Shown here one piece after another: positions 11,398-23,374 of a DNA stretch of 64,000 bases (positions are counted from its first letter, which is position 1; every line of letters starts with the position of its first letter). The stretch lies in assembly GCA_023101885.1 (NCBI GenBank), contig JALPQD010000206.1:721107-785106 (forward strand). The letters are read 5' to 3'. Position numbers and translations under genes: made by a program. The notes under the pieces are model-generated. The model was given only the letters and a program-made list of their open reading frames with translations, was not told the origin of the DNA and did no database searches. The stretch is from Typhlomys cinereus. Its lineage: Eukaryota > Chordata > Mammalia > Rodentia > Platacanthomyidae.

Positions 11398-14300
11398 GTT
11401 AATGATCCACTCAATCTTAGGCATTTTGTTAGCTTAAGCAGACTGAAACATTTAAATTCTTTCTGTTACTTACCAGAAACTTCCAAAAAAGTGCTATCTG
11501 TATTGCTGTGATTAGTACCACTCAGAAGAGACATGGGCCCCAAAATCGTTCCATGTGTGGTACTGGCTGGAACTAGCAGTGATGTTGTATAGGGCAATTT
11601 AGACTTGGTCTGAGCTTCATGGGAATTGTGCATTTGGAAAGTTGGGTTTGCTAGTTTAGAAAATACAAATATGGCACATCTACTTAAGATGAATTATCTT
11701 AAATTTCTTTTGCATCTATACACTGGCATAAAAGAAAAACATTACATGAGAAACACTTAACATTAGTATTTATTTTCATCTAAATAAATTATGACTCTAT
11801 TTTACATAGCTCCTTAATTATCTTTCTATATTTATTTGACTCTATTAGCATTTCTTCCTATTGCATAATTTGCTCATGAGCTTCCTTGTTGTTGCCTTCC
11901 TTGTTGTTGCCTTACATTGCATTATAACATAGCATCTATCGTGATCACATCCGACCTAGTTAATCTTTTTTGTCTCTTGGAAATAAGTGTGGTAATGCCA
12001 TGTACTGCTGACATCCTCACACAGAGTTCACAGCTCTGAGCTTCAAGCTGATTTTTCAGAGTTGATTTGTTGAAGCAACTAACATAGCCCGTGTGTACAC
12101 ATTGCTTTCTTAGGCTACATCTCTTCTTTGATGACATATAAAACATTATCTACTGCTCTCAGATTTTATTTTCTTATTTTTACCTTCAAGGTAGTGATCT
12201 AATCTTTTCCATGCTGGCAGAATAATTTGTAATATCTATGTAAGATAGTAGAATTCTTCAAGAATTGACGTCCATGTCAACAGGTTGTCTCATGGCGAGG
12301 GTTGTCATCATTACTTTATGTCACAATTTTTTTTTCCAGTTCAAAAGCAAAGCAATGTTGTGGAACTTGTTGCATTATCTGCCACACCAGGGTTAGTGTG
12401 ACCACCATGAAAAAGACTGGTGGTCCTCTCAATCCTAGCCAGAGAAAGTCCATTGTGTGAGAGTTGCCAGTTAGCTGTTTTGAATGCCAGACAGCAGGGA
12501 AAAAAAGCCGTCCTTTGTAGTCAATGTTCCGTGGAATCAGCAGAATCCCTGACTGATGTGGGCAAAGATGAAGTACGCCTGTGGCTTTTGCGTCTTCTTA
12601 TCTTGAGCTTATAGTCATTGCTGACAGTATGGCAGTAGGTGGTGCTCTAAGCCCAGGTTTCTGCTACTGACTTTCTTACAGCATGTGAAATAGAAGCCAT
12701 ATGAAAAGGAACCATATGAAACAGGCACCATAGGAAACAGGAACTATGTGAAATAGGGACTTTGGTGATTTGAATGAGTCAGCCCTTGGCATCCCTCAAT
12801 GATCTGCAAGACCCTCCTGTTAAACATCATTGTACTCATCACGCTGCACTCATATGAGCTATACTTTTATTTGGGTGACATCACAATTTGGAGGCAAACA
12901 TTCCTTTGACATTCCCCCAGAAAACACCCGACAGCGAATGAAGGATAGTCTAGATGAAGGCATGCAGAGGCATGCATGAGTAAAGTTGAAAGAGGTATGC
13001 ATATGTATATTTCTTTTTGAAGAGATCCATGTGATCTGAATGATGCTGTGGGCTGTGGTATTCCAGGATGAAAGGCCATGATAAATGCAATTAATGATTA
13101 ATTTATTAAGAAAAAGTATCATTTTGAAATAAGTCACGGACTTCTGCCTTAAGTCTTTATGTAAATCTTATTTCGCTGTCTTGACCATTTTACCTGGGTA
13201 GCAGAATCCTACTTGCTCTTTTAGCAGGAGAGCCTTTGGAAAAAAAATCTGAAAAATAATTTGTTGTTTTCTGAGTTACATGATGTTAAATCATGTTAAT
13301 AACTTTGTTTGAATTGCTTCTAAGGAACACAATCCTACAATTACTAGAACGTTTGTAGATTCCATGCATTCTACACTGTAGACTTTAATTTGCCTAGAGG
13401 ACTAACTCCAACCTCATGACCAGAAATAAAAATAAAAAAATACATAAAAGGCCCTAATTTCCACTATAACTAGAAGTTGGTTCATTTTGTATCACTAAGG
13501 TGTTTTTTTTCTGATAGCAAAGGCAGCAACTATTTAATTTTTATGAGAATCAGGAAGCATATGACTCTCTTACTTGTCTTATTGAAATTACAGCAACAGG
13601 AATTATAAAATGAGGAATCCCATAAAAAGAAGACTCTGGTTTCTGGTATTTGAATCTAGAAATACCCCATCTTCCAGTGCCGCAGGCCAGAGCCGTGACC
13701 TCCAGACCAGGGCTCCTACAGGCCAGGTGAGGCAAGGAGTCGGCAGAATGGAGAACAGAAACACGCAACTCTCTAGGCTGAGTGAATATGGACTCATAAT
13801 ATTGAAATTTTGTAACAGCTTTTGTATTGGAAAATTTTAGGGTAAAGAATGTGTCACTGCACCTGCAAACAGAGGAAAACAAACACAGACCCTCCCAGTC
13901 TCCTATGCTCAGTAAGAATAAACAATTTTTTAAGTAGCTAACCCATTGTTTGAGGGAAAAGACACAAACAGATTCTATTCTCCCATTATTTTCAAATCTA
14001 TCTAATCTATAATGCTCTATCAGATAGCCATGGAGCTGAGCCCACATTGTCATTGTTTTAACAGAGACTGCATTTTTAAAATACACAGAGGAGGACTGAG
14101 CTCCTTTTGATTTCAACAATTAACTATATGTGTGTCTGACATTCTATAAGTCCCAGCATGAGCTTTTGCTGTTGTCCTGTCTGAGTTGGTCCTCTTAGTC
14201 AGGTGGGTTGACATCAGCACCAGGCATGGCAGCAGGTTCTAGCTTGGTAAAGTTGGATGCAGCTCATACAGACAATACAGGCCTGCCTGGTCCTTTCTTC

Positions 14301-14637
14301 CTACATATCCATCCTTTTTGAGAACCAGTGGGAGCCAGAGTTCTTTGCTCTGACATTGTTGACACCGCCTCAGAGGGGGTCCAGCATAATGGACTGGCGC
14401 GTGTCTTAGGTCGGATACCATCCTCGTGTGGAACATTTTCCCATCATTGACCACCGTCCTTCAAAGGGCCTCACCTCTGGAAGGCATGCCAGGATATGTG
14501 CAATCCAAGCTTGAACCACATCTCTAGGGGTGCCTGGTTGGCTACAGGCCATAAGTGCCTGTAGCGTGGTCTTGTTGATGGAGCGCTGCTGAGAGATGTC
14601 CTGAAGGAAACACTTAAGCAATATAATTATTAAAAGA
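11398..14637. other. unassigned non-coding stretch
   Basis: No confirmed gene. It holds a 15-bp tandem doublet (CTTCCTTGTTGTTGC at 11881 and 11896) and a 16-bp degenerate minisatellite (12686-12763). A 189-codon minus-strand open frame at 13550-14119 has no recognisable domain. The interval 14239-14621 has two overlapping minus-strand frames with coding-like composition that could be one frameshifted retrocopy, family unknown. Confidence 0.4.
12686..12763 (+). repeat. degenerate 16-bp minisatellite, about five units
   Basis: Successive units read TGAAATAGAAGCCATA, TGAAAAGGAACCATA, TGAAACAGGCACCATA, GGAAACAGGAACTATG and TGAAATAGGGACTTTG. Unit length is 15-16 bp. It is not in a gene I can recognise. 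Confidence 0.75.
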
Positions 14638-14949
14638 ACTTACTACTGTGTGTGACTAGACATAAATTTCTAGTTGCAATTTGATTTAAAGTTAAAAGCA
14701 AACTTTTTCTCTAGATCAGAGAGCAGGAAATCAGTTCAAAAAAACCTAAGAACAGGTAGAAGGCACACCCAATTCCCAGAAGAATTCCTCCTGCCAGAGA
14801 CAAAACTTAAATTAACTAGGGAGGAATTCCTAGCATATGCCCATGGGTGTAACTGTGACATTCCCCAGGGAGCAGGCTTTAGACCCAAACTGGGCAGAAA
14901 CACCAAGGCCTGACAATTCCCATATTTTACTTATTTCTCTTATTTATTT

Positions 14950-14967
14950 TAAATAATGCCATGTCCT
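14950..14967 (+). repeat. left target-site duplication of LINE-1
   Basis: TAAATAATGCCATGTCCT occurs here and again, identical, at 17700-17717. The pair brackets the young LINE-1 and fixes both of its boundaries. Confidence 0.95.
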
Positions 14968-14968
14968 G

Positions 14969-16681
14969 ATCTTATACCTGAGGGATCCCAAAAACTCCAC
15001 CAGGAAGCTCCTGGAACTAATTGAGAAGTTCAGCAGGGTGGCAGGATACAAAATAAATGTGCAAAAATCAGAGGCCTTCCTATATGCCCAGAATGAAAGA
15101 AGTGAAAAAGCCTTGAGAGAAACAATCCCGTTTACTATAGCCCCTAAAAAAATGAAATACCTTGGTATAAACCTAACCAAGGAGGTAAAAGACCTTTACA
15201 ATGAAAACTTTAAAACCCTAAAGAAAGAAATAGCAGAAAACACCAGAAGGTGGAAAGACCTCCCATGTTCCTGGATTGGTAGAATCAACATCGTAAAAAT
15301 GACCATCCTACCAAAGGCAATATACAAATTCAATGCTATACCAATTAAAATCCCAAAGCAATTCTTTAAAGAAGTTGACCAAATAATCTCAAAATTCATA
15401 TGGAGGCACAAAAGACCCAGGATAGCAAAGACAATCCTGAGTAACAAAAACACTGCTGGAGGTATTACCATACCAAACCTTAGTTTATACTACAAATCCA
15501 TAGTTATAAAAACTGCCTGGTACTGGCTCCAAAATAGACACACAGATCAATGGATAAGGCTTGAAGACCCAGATATAAGCCCACAAAAATACAGCCATTT
15601 GGTTTTTGACAAAGGGGCCCAAAAAATGCAATGGAAAAAGAACAGCATCTTCAACAAATGGTGCTGGCAAAACTGGATCTCCACATGCAGAAGATTAAAG
15701 CTGGACCCATACTTGTCACCATGTACAAGACTTAATTCCAAATGGATCAAGGACCTTGATATCAGGCCAGAGACTTTAAAAACCATAGTTGAAAGGATAG
15801 GGAACTCCCTCGAGCTGATTGGGCTAGGCCAAAACTTCCTAAACAGACATCCAATGGCACAGTCACTGCTACCAACTCTAAACAGTTGGGATCTTGTGAA
15901 ATTAAAGAGCTTCTGTTCAGATAAAGAGATTGTAACAGGAGCTCAAAGGCAACCCACAGAATGGGAGAAAATCTTCACTAACCACATATCTGACAGAGCT
16001 CTACTGTCCAGAGTGCACAAAGAACTTAGAAAACTAAACTCCAAGGAAAACACTGGCCCAATTAAAAAATGGGCCCTGGAACTTCAAAGAAACTTTACCA
16101 GGGATGAAATTAAAATGTCTAACAAATATCTTAAAAAATGCTCCACTTCCTTCGCCATCAGGGAAATGCAAATCAAAACTTCCCTGAGATATCATCTCAC
16201 CCCAGTCAGGATGGCAAAAATCCACAATACAAACAACAACAAATGCTGGAGAGGATGTGGAGAGAGGGGAACTCTCCTACATTGTTGGTGGGAATGCAGG
16301 CTCATACAGCCACTCTGGCGAGCTGTCTGGAGATTCTTAAAGAAATTAAAGATTGAAATGCCATATGACCCTGCTATCCCACTTTTGGGAATAACCCCCC
16401 ATGCAGCAGAGGTTCGCCTCGATAGCACAAGCTCGACCATGTTCATAGCAGCACTGTTTACAATAGCAAAGTCATGGAATCAACCTAAATGTCCAACAGT
16501 TGACGAGTGGATAAGGAAAAGGTGGTACATCTATACAATGGAGTACTACTCAGCCATCAAAAATGATGAATTACTGGAATTTGCCAGGAAATGGATGTCA
16601 TTAGAAACAATTATATTAAGTGAAGTATCCCAAACCCAGAAAATTAAGCGCCGCATGTACTCCCTAATAGGTGGCTCCTAA
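14969..16681 (+). pseudogene. LINE-1 ORF2 C-terminal fragment, frame intact
   Basis: The frame is open from the insertion boundary to the natural ORF2 stop (571 codons, ending IGGS). The first internal Met is at 15038. It keeps the C-terminal cysteine motif (CWRGC ... HCWWEC) but has lost endonuclease, most of reverse transcriptase including the catalytic aspartates, and any promoter. It is dead because of truncation, not mutation, and is not expected to be a functional gene. Confidence 0.9.
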
Positions 16682-17549
16682 TACCAAACCCACCCAGCCC
16701 ACATTGAGACACTCAAAAGTAAACCTATGTAACACAGTAATTGCAAGGATTATGAACAAGAGAGATGGGGTAGGAGGGCCAAACCAGAAACAAGGAGAGA
16801 GGGGACCATGTTACAGCAGAGAAAATAGGACTCCATCAAGGTCTGCAAGTAAGTAATGAGAAACCTGGTTAAGTTCACAGACGTTCTTTCCTGATTTCAC
16901 CAGAAGGGGGGGCATATAGTCTAGCAGATAAAAAGTAATCATTTTGCAAATGGGTGATGGACCCCTCCCTCAGTGAGGTTTCCTACTCTTATTACATCTA
17001 CCTTTGAATGTGCTATTATAACAAGACTCCAGTTTAACAGCTTTTGTCTCTGGCCAGGGGGTGACATACAGTGCCTAGCAGAATGGAGTGAAGGGCATTG
17101 CAGGAGCAGCAAAACTGCAAAAGAAAATCAACAAACCACAATCCAGAACTTCAGAGACTCTATTATCAATCACATAGAACTAGGCCAGCCTAATCTCTCC
17201 CCATCCTGGAGCTCAGGGACATTTGCGGAAGAGGGGGCGGTAAGATTGTAAGAGCAAAAGGATGGGAGGAGCAACAATTTGCAAGATTCTCAACAATAGT
17301 TGGGGCCAAAGCAATCATAATGGGACTTTGCATGCCCTGCGAAATGTCCAATGCACTGTTGCCCTCATAAAGTCTAGCATCTGTTAAGGGCACCGAGACC
17401 CATGGAGGCAAGGGATTGACAGCCATAGTAGTGATCCTATGCTTAAGGGGAACAAGAGAAAGGGCTTATGGAAATGCCACTGGGTCCTTTTATGTCATTG
17501 GAGAGGAGGACCCAGTGGAGAGTTAGGCGTACATAATAAAGGACTCTCT

Positions 17550-17633
17550 GGGAATTGGGGGGGAGGCACTAGGGGATGGGGAGGGAGAGGAGGGAAAGTA
17601 GGGGGTTCGGGGGGAGGAGGGGGGAGGGAGGGA
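17550..17633 (+). repeat. LINE-1 3' UTR G-rich tract, second copy
   Basis: Dense G-runs (GGGGGGG, GGGGG, GGGGGG) are spaced by short A-containing linkers in the 3' UTR of the young LINE-1. It can be expected to form quadruplexes in the sense strand. Confidence 0.8.
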
Positions 17634-17717
17634 ACTGGTAAAAAAATTTTAAAATGTATAATTACATTTTTAATAAAAAAAATTCCCCGCAAAAAAAAAT
17701 AAATAATGCCATGTCCT

Positions 17718-18245
17718 TTTTCCAAAAGATGTTTATTTGTATCCATCTTATCCAAACTGAGACCTAGTCTACCAGATTGGTCAGATTAGGACGTGGCATT
17801 CCAGTGCATAGGGAGAAGGGTGAGCTTCATAACTTCATCATTGTGACAGATAGCTGACCCTAACCAGGAGGTAATATCCCAGTTTATAAGTTACAGTCCA
17901 CTATGGCAGGACAGTTACCAGCAGGAGATGGGAAGTGGCCACTCTAAGTCAGGAACAAAAGGAAAGAACTTCAGTGGCCTGCTTGCTTTTAATCTTGCCA
18001 GACTGCAAATGCCAGCTCACTCTCTATCTTTATTCACTTGCACAGGGAATGGACCAACCCCTAATAGGTAGGGCCTTTCCAATTCAATTAAAGCAATTAA
18101 GATAATTAGTCTCCTACAGGCTTTCCCAGAGGCCTGCCTTAGCTATATAATTCCTTATGGGTGTGCATGGAGATTCAGCTCCCAAATGTCACATTGATAG
18201 CCAAGACCAACTGGCTCAGGGGATAAAGTTAATTAGAGCAGATTG
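17718..18245 (-). mobile_element. MaLR-type LTR, antisense
   Basis: The plus strand shows the reverse of a rodent MaLR LTR. It has TTACAGTCCACTATGGCAGG, an internal CACTCTCTATC...TTTATTCACTTG area and a distal CCAATTCAATTAAAGC block. The boundaries are approximate. The young LINE-1 is immediately to the left. The internal region is absent, so this is probably a solo LTR. Confidence 0.5.
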
Positions 18246-18400
18246 CTATGCCTAAGCATTTTTTGAGTGACCTGTCCTTCATCGTTCTGAATATTTCTGG
18301 ATGTGCAGTAAAGAAAACCAGCAGAGCAGCTGGTAGATTGGAAGTTGGTTGATTTTCGTGCAAGAAATATATGCATTTTCTTATTCCTGCATATTGTTTT

Positions 18401-18445
18401 AGGGTGGTAGCTCAGTGGTAGGGTGCTGCTGGCTCAATCGTTAGA
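18401..18445 (+). repeat. ID-like SINE head fragment
   Basis: GGTGGTAGCTCAGTGGTAGG resembles the tRNA-Ala-derived head of rodent ID elements, which carry a TAGCTCAGTGGTAGAG box A. Only the head is visible. Confidence 0.4.
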
Positions 18446-19424
18446 GATGACAGATATTCTTCTCACCCCTCCAAAATTACCTAAAAAGTTCCTTTTGGGT
18501 TGGTGCTCAGGTCAGACAGATGGCTCTTGCTTAGCACTTGAAGAGTCATCAGTTCAATCATTGCTGTTTCCAGAAAACGATGCAAAACAATTCCCTTATA
18601 TCAGTAAATCCCTTGAAATTTGTAATTTGTACATTTATTTGTAATTTGTGTGTACATTGACACTTAGCTACTAGACTCTCTCTGAGGCCAGTTATTCATT
18701 CAGTTAGGACAATAGAGTGACCCAGCGACACTGACTGGTTTGCATTCAAAAAGACAAAGTACTATCGTACCTAAAAATGTTCTTTTTATTCACTTACAAA
18801 TGCTACTAATTCTATAGTTAATTTTCTTATGATGGTGCAGGTGTTTATGTTTCCTCAAATTATTTTCTATTATAAAAATGCATCTTTTTATTCATTTATT
18901 TAGATGAATAAAACTGAGGTTCCCGCTCTAGCATGACTTAAGCAATCTCTACTTTAGTAACTGAAGAATGAGAGTTTTTATTAATGATAAAAATTAGCTT
19001 TGGGTAGTTTTTATTAATGATAAAAATTAGCTTTGGGGTTAACATGATTAATTGCCCATTGGCTAAATTATTGTTTATGCTTCATATTTTGTTCTGTGTT
19101 GTCTGGTGAAATATTAGAGCAACTGTGCATTAAAAATAACTTTAAATTCATAATGCAAATGAGATACACAGTTCAACTGAATTCCATGTTACTTAATCAC
19201 ACTTTAACAAGGATATATATCAGATAACTGAAGTAGCCTGCATGAGATCAGAAAGTCTAACCATAACTTAGAGGACAGTAACATATTCTTGTGCTGTCTG
19301 TGTATCCAATTATAGGGTTTTCTTGTCCACAAGGAAAACCACTTATGAATTTAGCTATTTCCTAAAGACTGTTACAGCAGATCCTTGAAGAACTCCTAGT
19401 ACCAAAAGAAAATGTTAACAGAGT
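18446..19424. other. unassigned non-coding stretch with a 33-bp tandem duplication
   Basis: No gene seen. It contains a perfect-but-one tandem duplication at 18973-19038. The 73-codon open frame at 18423-18644 has no recognisable features. Confidence 0.45.
18973..19038 (+). repeat. 33-bp tandem duplication
   Basis: Two adjacent 33-bp units starting AGTTTTTATTAATGATAAAA at 18973 and 19006 differ only at the last base. The near identity suggests a recent slippage or duplication event. Confidence 0.9.
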
Positions 19425-19700
19425 GGATTGGTTACTTTTCTAGTTGTTATGACAAATGCATGTAAAAAGCAACCTAAGGAAGGGTGGATTTCCATTGGCT
19501 CACAGTTTCAGGGTAGAGTCCATCAGGGAGGGCATGCCAGCAGGGGCGTGGGTCAGCTGGCCACACTCTATCCACAGTCAGGGATGCACACATGTGAGGA
19601 GGGTCTTCTTACTTCAGTTAACACAATCTGGACACTATTTATAGATATGCCCAGAGGTTTGTCTCCTACATGATTGACAGGGAATACTAATCATTACACA
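19425..19700 (-). mobile_element. MaLR-type LTR fragment, antisense
   Basis: The plus strand reads TAGTTGTTATGACAAATGC ... GGATTTCCATTGGCTCACAG ... GGTTTGTCTCCTACATGATT, the inverse order of a rodent MaLR LTR. It is diverged, and the ends are not sharply defined. Confidence 0.45.
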
Positions 19701-20210
19701 TAGGGAAATGTTCTATAACATTATACATAGGCAGTGTTCTGCAAAATAATTTTTCCTATACCATATGCTCAGTACTTGAGCACATCTGCTTTGCTCTGGC
19801 TCTATGTGTGCATTTGGGATCCTTCTGTGGGATGGAGCTGTTGCTCTGTCGGTGTCTATGGTATCCCTTACACACCCCTTATAATGTCTCTTAATAACTC
19901 ATTCTAAAGTATGCATTAAGGTAGTTCTTCCATTCTGTAATTTTTCAGCAGCTTCAAACTTCAGAGACACCCATTTCCTTCTCTGGATACGAAAGGTAAA
20001 TAAATGTTACATTCCTTTACGGAGGGAGCTACAGAGACTGTCCTCCTAAGTATGATGGTATTTGGCCACTATGTAGTAGTATGTACCTTCTGAACTACTC
20101 CTTCAGGAACAGGGGTTACTATGTTTTCATAGCTGCTAGGCCCTGGATTGCAGGAAACTTGAATTCTGTTCTAAACTTCTCTTGAAAGGTGACATTTTTT
20201 TTGTAGAGGA

Positions 20211-20664
20211 TGTGATAGTTAATCCTGGGTGTCCACTTGACCACACTTGGCATTTACTAACATACCTGAAGAGATTATCCAGATCAATAAATTTACAATA
20301 TAAAGACCAGCCCTAGATCTGATTGGAACTTCCCAGTAGCAGACCAGGTAAAAGGAACCATAGAATAGAAGACTTAAGAGAGACTCTGAAGCTGTGCTAG
20401 GAAACTCTCTTCCCTCTTGCCACCAGTTTCCTTACTTCTTTGACTCTCCAGGAATCCTTCAGCCTTTTGCCAGCACACATTGGCCTCTGGACTGAGCAGT
20501 TTGGAGCCTCTAAGATGTTTGCAGTGATGTGAATTTACCTCGCCTCCACCATGAAAGACCGTTTCTCCCTTCTGGAACTACAAGCTGAATAAATCTCCAT
20601 TTCTCCTGTAAGTTACTTGGCTTTCAATGCTTTCTCACAACAACAGTTAAGAATAACTGTTACA
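20211..20664 (+). mobile_element. MaLR 5' LTR, about 454 bp
   Basis: The LTR begins TGTGATAGTTAATCC and ends GTTACA, giving canonical TG...CA termini. It contains a GAATAAATC polyadenylation signal near 20587. The sequence directly after it (GATACCAGGAGTGGGG) is the typical start of MaLR internal sequence, which supports both boundary and orientation. Confidence 0.75.
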
Positions 20665-21650
20665 GAAATTGATACCAGGAGTGGGGTATTGCTATGAAAT
20701 TAAGAACATCTGATACCATAACATAAAGCTGTTTGTGAAGTTGAGAGTTGATACCCAGCAGAATGACCAATGCTGTGATGTGACTAGTGGGTCTTTGGGA
20801 CTGTTTGTTGGGGGAAATACAGAGAACTTTGGGACTTTGTGCTGGGAAAGTGTTTGCATCTTGGCAATGGGGCCAAATGGGCCTTTCTCTTGAGAGCTTG
20901 AAGAAAGCAATGCTGTGAGAAATGTAGGCAGTGGAAGCCCAGCTTGTGATGGCTCAGAGGGGAACAGAGGCTGTGTTTAGAACTGGACAAGTGGCAAATG
21001 GAAGCATGTGTTGGCCAAGAGTTCAGTGAAGTTTTGCCTTGTCCTGAAAGCTTGCCTGAAATTAAACTGGAATGCTTGGCAGAGGAAATTTCAAAGCAAT
21101 GTAATCTTGACAATGTGACATGGCTACTTTTTAGTTGTCTTCAGAGTTATGAAAAGAGCAAGGATTCAGGTAAAAGAAGCAGAAGCTGTAAGGTCTGATA
21201 ATGAAAAATGCAATGTAAACTTAAAGAATTAAAATAGGAAAAAGCAGAAGACAAAATGTCCACTGTTAAACCATTAGTAAATCAAAGCCTGTTCTCAATT
21301 TTCATAATAGAGGCCCTAGCTTGAGGGCAAGATTCTCAGAAAAGGCTCCCACCCATAAAAATGCAAATCCTTTTTGAATGAATGAGCTAAAGGATGCAGT
21401 TCCAAAGCAAGGGTGTGTCTTTAGGAAAGCTAAAGCAACTGCTCAGGAGAAAAAAGAGATTTTTTTCCTACAGTCAGCACAGAGAAGCCAAATCACCTGT
21501 AATTTGAGGGGGCCAATCTCTAATGTAGGGCAACAGCAGAACTTGGCAACATCATCCACGTAGTATTGGTTTTGGAGGCTTCAAAGATGCAAAAAGGAGA
21601 AGGTCATGGATCCCTCCTCCAAGGTTTCAGAGAATGGCAGAATCCAGATA
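20665..21650 (+). mobile_element. MaLR internal region, decayed
   Basis: This follows the LTR directly and keeps the characteristic non-coding MaLR internal order (GATACCAGGAGTGGGG, TTGGGACTTTGTGCTGGG). Its open frames are short and are not retroviral proteins. No 3' LTR is seen before 21655, so the element is 3'-truncated. MaLR elements are non-autonomous relatives of ERVL. Confidence 0.65.
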
Positions 21651-21654
21651 ACAT

Positions 21655-21671
21655 GTGCCTATATGCATGTG

Positions 21672-21713
<42 letters not shown>

Positions 21714-21990
21714 ACGCTGCATGTGGAGAGCAGAGATGAACATCAGGTGCCTTCATCTAGTTCCTACCACCTTAACTTTTGAGGCAGAATCTTTCACTAA
21801 CCCTGAAGCTCACTGTCACAGTAGGCTAGTGGCTAACAAGCCCCTGGGACCCCCTCTGTCTCCACTACTCCATTCTGGAATTACAGACAAATGCCTCTGT
21901 TCTTGGGTGATATACAAGGGTGCTGAGGACCTAAACACAGGTCCTCATGGTTGCATAGCAAGTGCTTTAATGAGCCAAGCTAAGTTACTT
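21655..21990 (-). repeat. B4-type SINE, antisense, with TG tract
   Basis: A TG microsatellite (21673-21711) is followed by the inverse of a B1/B4 body (GGAATTACAGACAAATGC) and an inverse tRNA-like head (AGGTCCTCATGGTTGCATAGC). The microsatellite corresponds to the CA-rich SINE tail. It is old and diverged. Confidence 0.55.
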
Positions 21991-22038
21991 TTTATTTCTT
22001 ATTTTTTGTTACATTTGTCCTTATTCTCTCCCCAAGGA

Positions 22039-22190
22039 ATGCTTCTGCATAGGAAAGATGGAAAACTTTCCATCCACCCCACCTGCCTTACAATAATGGT
22101 GATGCTATTCTATGGGATGATCCTTTTCATACATGCAAACTTGAGGCTAAGGACTCTTTTGATACAATAAACAAGTCATTCACATACAAA
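22039..22190 (+). pseudogene. olfactory receptor relic (TM6-EC3 segment)
   Basis: The DNA AGGAAAGATGGAAAACTTTC followed by CACCTGCCTTACAATAATGG and ATTCTATGGGATGATCCTTT aligns to the coding segment of ORs that gives GRKKAFSTCSxHLTxVxxFYG at the cytoplasmic end of TM6. The next 50 bp resemble the EC3 start. One frame reads LTIMVMLFYGMILFIHANL. There is no flanking TM5 or TM7 sequence I can follow, so this is a short, decayed pseudogene piece. It lies 14 kb upstream of the first intact OR on the same strand. Confidence 0.55.
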
Positions 22191-23374
22191 GCTATTGTTT
22201 TTCTTTTCTAACTTTCTCTCATTTCACATAACACTTGTTCTCTCTTTTATGGAGAGGTGATTCAAACTCAAGACGCATAGCTCAAGAAGCAAAGATGTAC
22301 ACCAGGTGTGGAGGATGCAATTGTGCTACACATTCTTTTCAGAGGAAATGTGAGCACTATTTTAAAATAATTATCCTCTAAGTGCACATATGATTGTCTC
22401 CTGGTGATCCCATAAATATTTTTCAAGAAGTAATACTACTACTTGAAATTTTTACTTTTATGTCCTTGGTATTTAAATGAAAGCAAAATGTAGAGTTAAC
22501 CTTTCCCTCATGTTTGTTTTCAGAAGACAGGCAGATACTTATGAGCTCTCAAAAACTCTCATCCAAGCCATTTTCTTTGCCATGGATTGCAAAGTTTAGT
22601 CTAACTTTGAAATGACAAATTCTATAATCTCATATGAAAGGTAGCGCCATTTTACCTTTTCTCATCCATATTTATTGATTTTTCTACCCACATCATTCTT
22701 AGGGAGATCAAGTAGAAAGTGTTTTATTATGTCAACTTCAATTCTGACTTTATAAAGTCAAGATTAAAGTTTATATATAAAGTTAAAATTAAATAATTCA
22801 GAGTGGGATAGACTTGATCAGACAGATAGGAAAAGAACTCTTTAGATGAAGTGCATTATGCATCTGACCTAATATGTCATAGAAAGAAGAATAGAACAGT
22901 GAAGCTATTGTTCCCTGGGCTGCTTTCCTTTTGTTTGCATGCTCAAGTTACCTCATGTGCAGAGATGTCTGTCTGGGGGCAATGTGAGGCTTTGTGCAGG
23001 TGGCCCAGATGAGGGGTAAGATTGGTCTATCTTTTTTCAATAGATGCATGGTAGTAATTTTGAGTGAAGACCATTGTTACTGTTAAACTGGTCATTAAAT
23101 AACTTCTTTACGGTTCTCTGAGAAAACATTAATTGGTTGACTGTGAAACAAATTCACTGTTTTTGGGTACACGAATTTCCTGAAAACAGGAGTTTTCCAT
23201 TTACTCATTCATATTGGCACCTGCTTGGTATTGGTAGAATATCTATTTTTGTCTCAGACAATATACTAACTGTTAACCATTTATTTAAAAATAGAAATTA
23301 AGCAAAATGGGCAAAAATTCTAAGATATGATTAAAAAACCCCAGCACATTATGTGTTATAGAATACAGAGTCCA
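22191..23374. other. unassigned non-coding stretch
   Basis: No gene or confident repeat was recognised. AT-rich, with only short open frames. Confidence 0.5.

Larger units (their letters stand above)
14968..17699 (+). mobile_element. young 5'-truncated LINE-1 with 18-bp target duplication
   Basis: The inserted 2.73 kb starts inside ORF2 just after the reverse transcriptase catalytic box (reading ILYLRDPKNS) and ends in an A-rich tail before the right target duplication. Its 3' UTR carries the G-rich tract. The identical 18-bp flanks and the undamaged reading frame indicate a recent insertion by target-primed reverse transcription. The insertion lies close to an antisense MaLR LTR on its right. 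Confidence 0.95.

Noticed and set aside
11074..11511. Long open frames on both strands with Ser/Phe or Lys/Glu/Arg repeats
   Set aside because: They are translations of the CTTT microsatellite. Open frames in all three phases of a simple repeat carry no evidence of coding.
13550..14119. A 189-codon minus-strand open frame
   Set aside because: No recognisable domain or motif, and overlapping frames exist on the other strand. Length alone is not enough; no conservation data are available.
15038..16681. A 547-codon open frame as a host gene
   Set aside because: It is the C-terminal part of LINE-1 ORF2 inside an element with 18-bp target duplications. It lacks promoter and catalytic domain.
20665..21650. 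Retroviral coding genes inside the MaLR element
   Set aside because: MaLR internal regions are non-coding or heavily decayed. The visible frames are below 75 codons and show no viral protein motifs.
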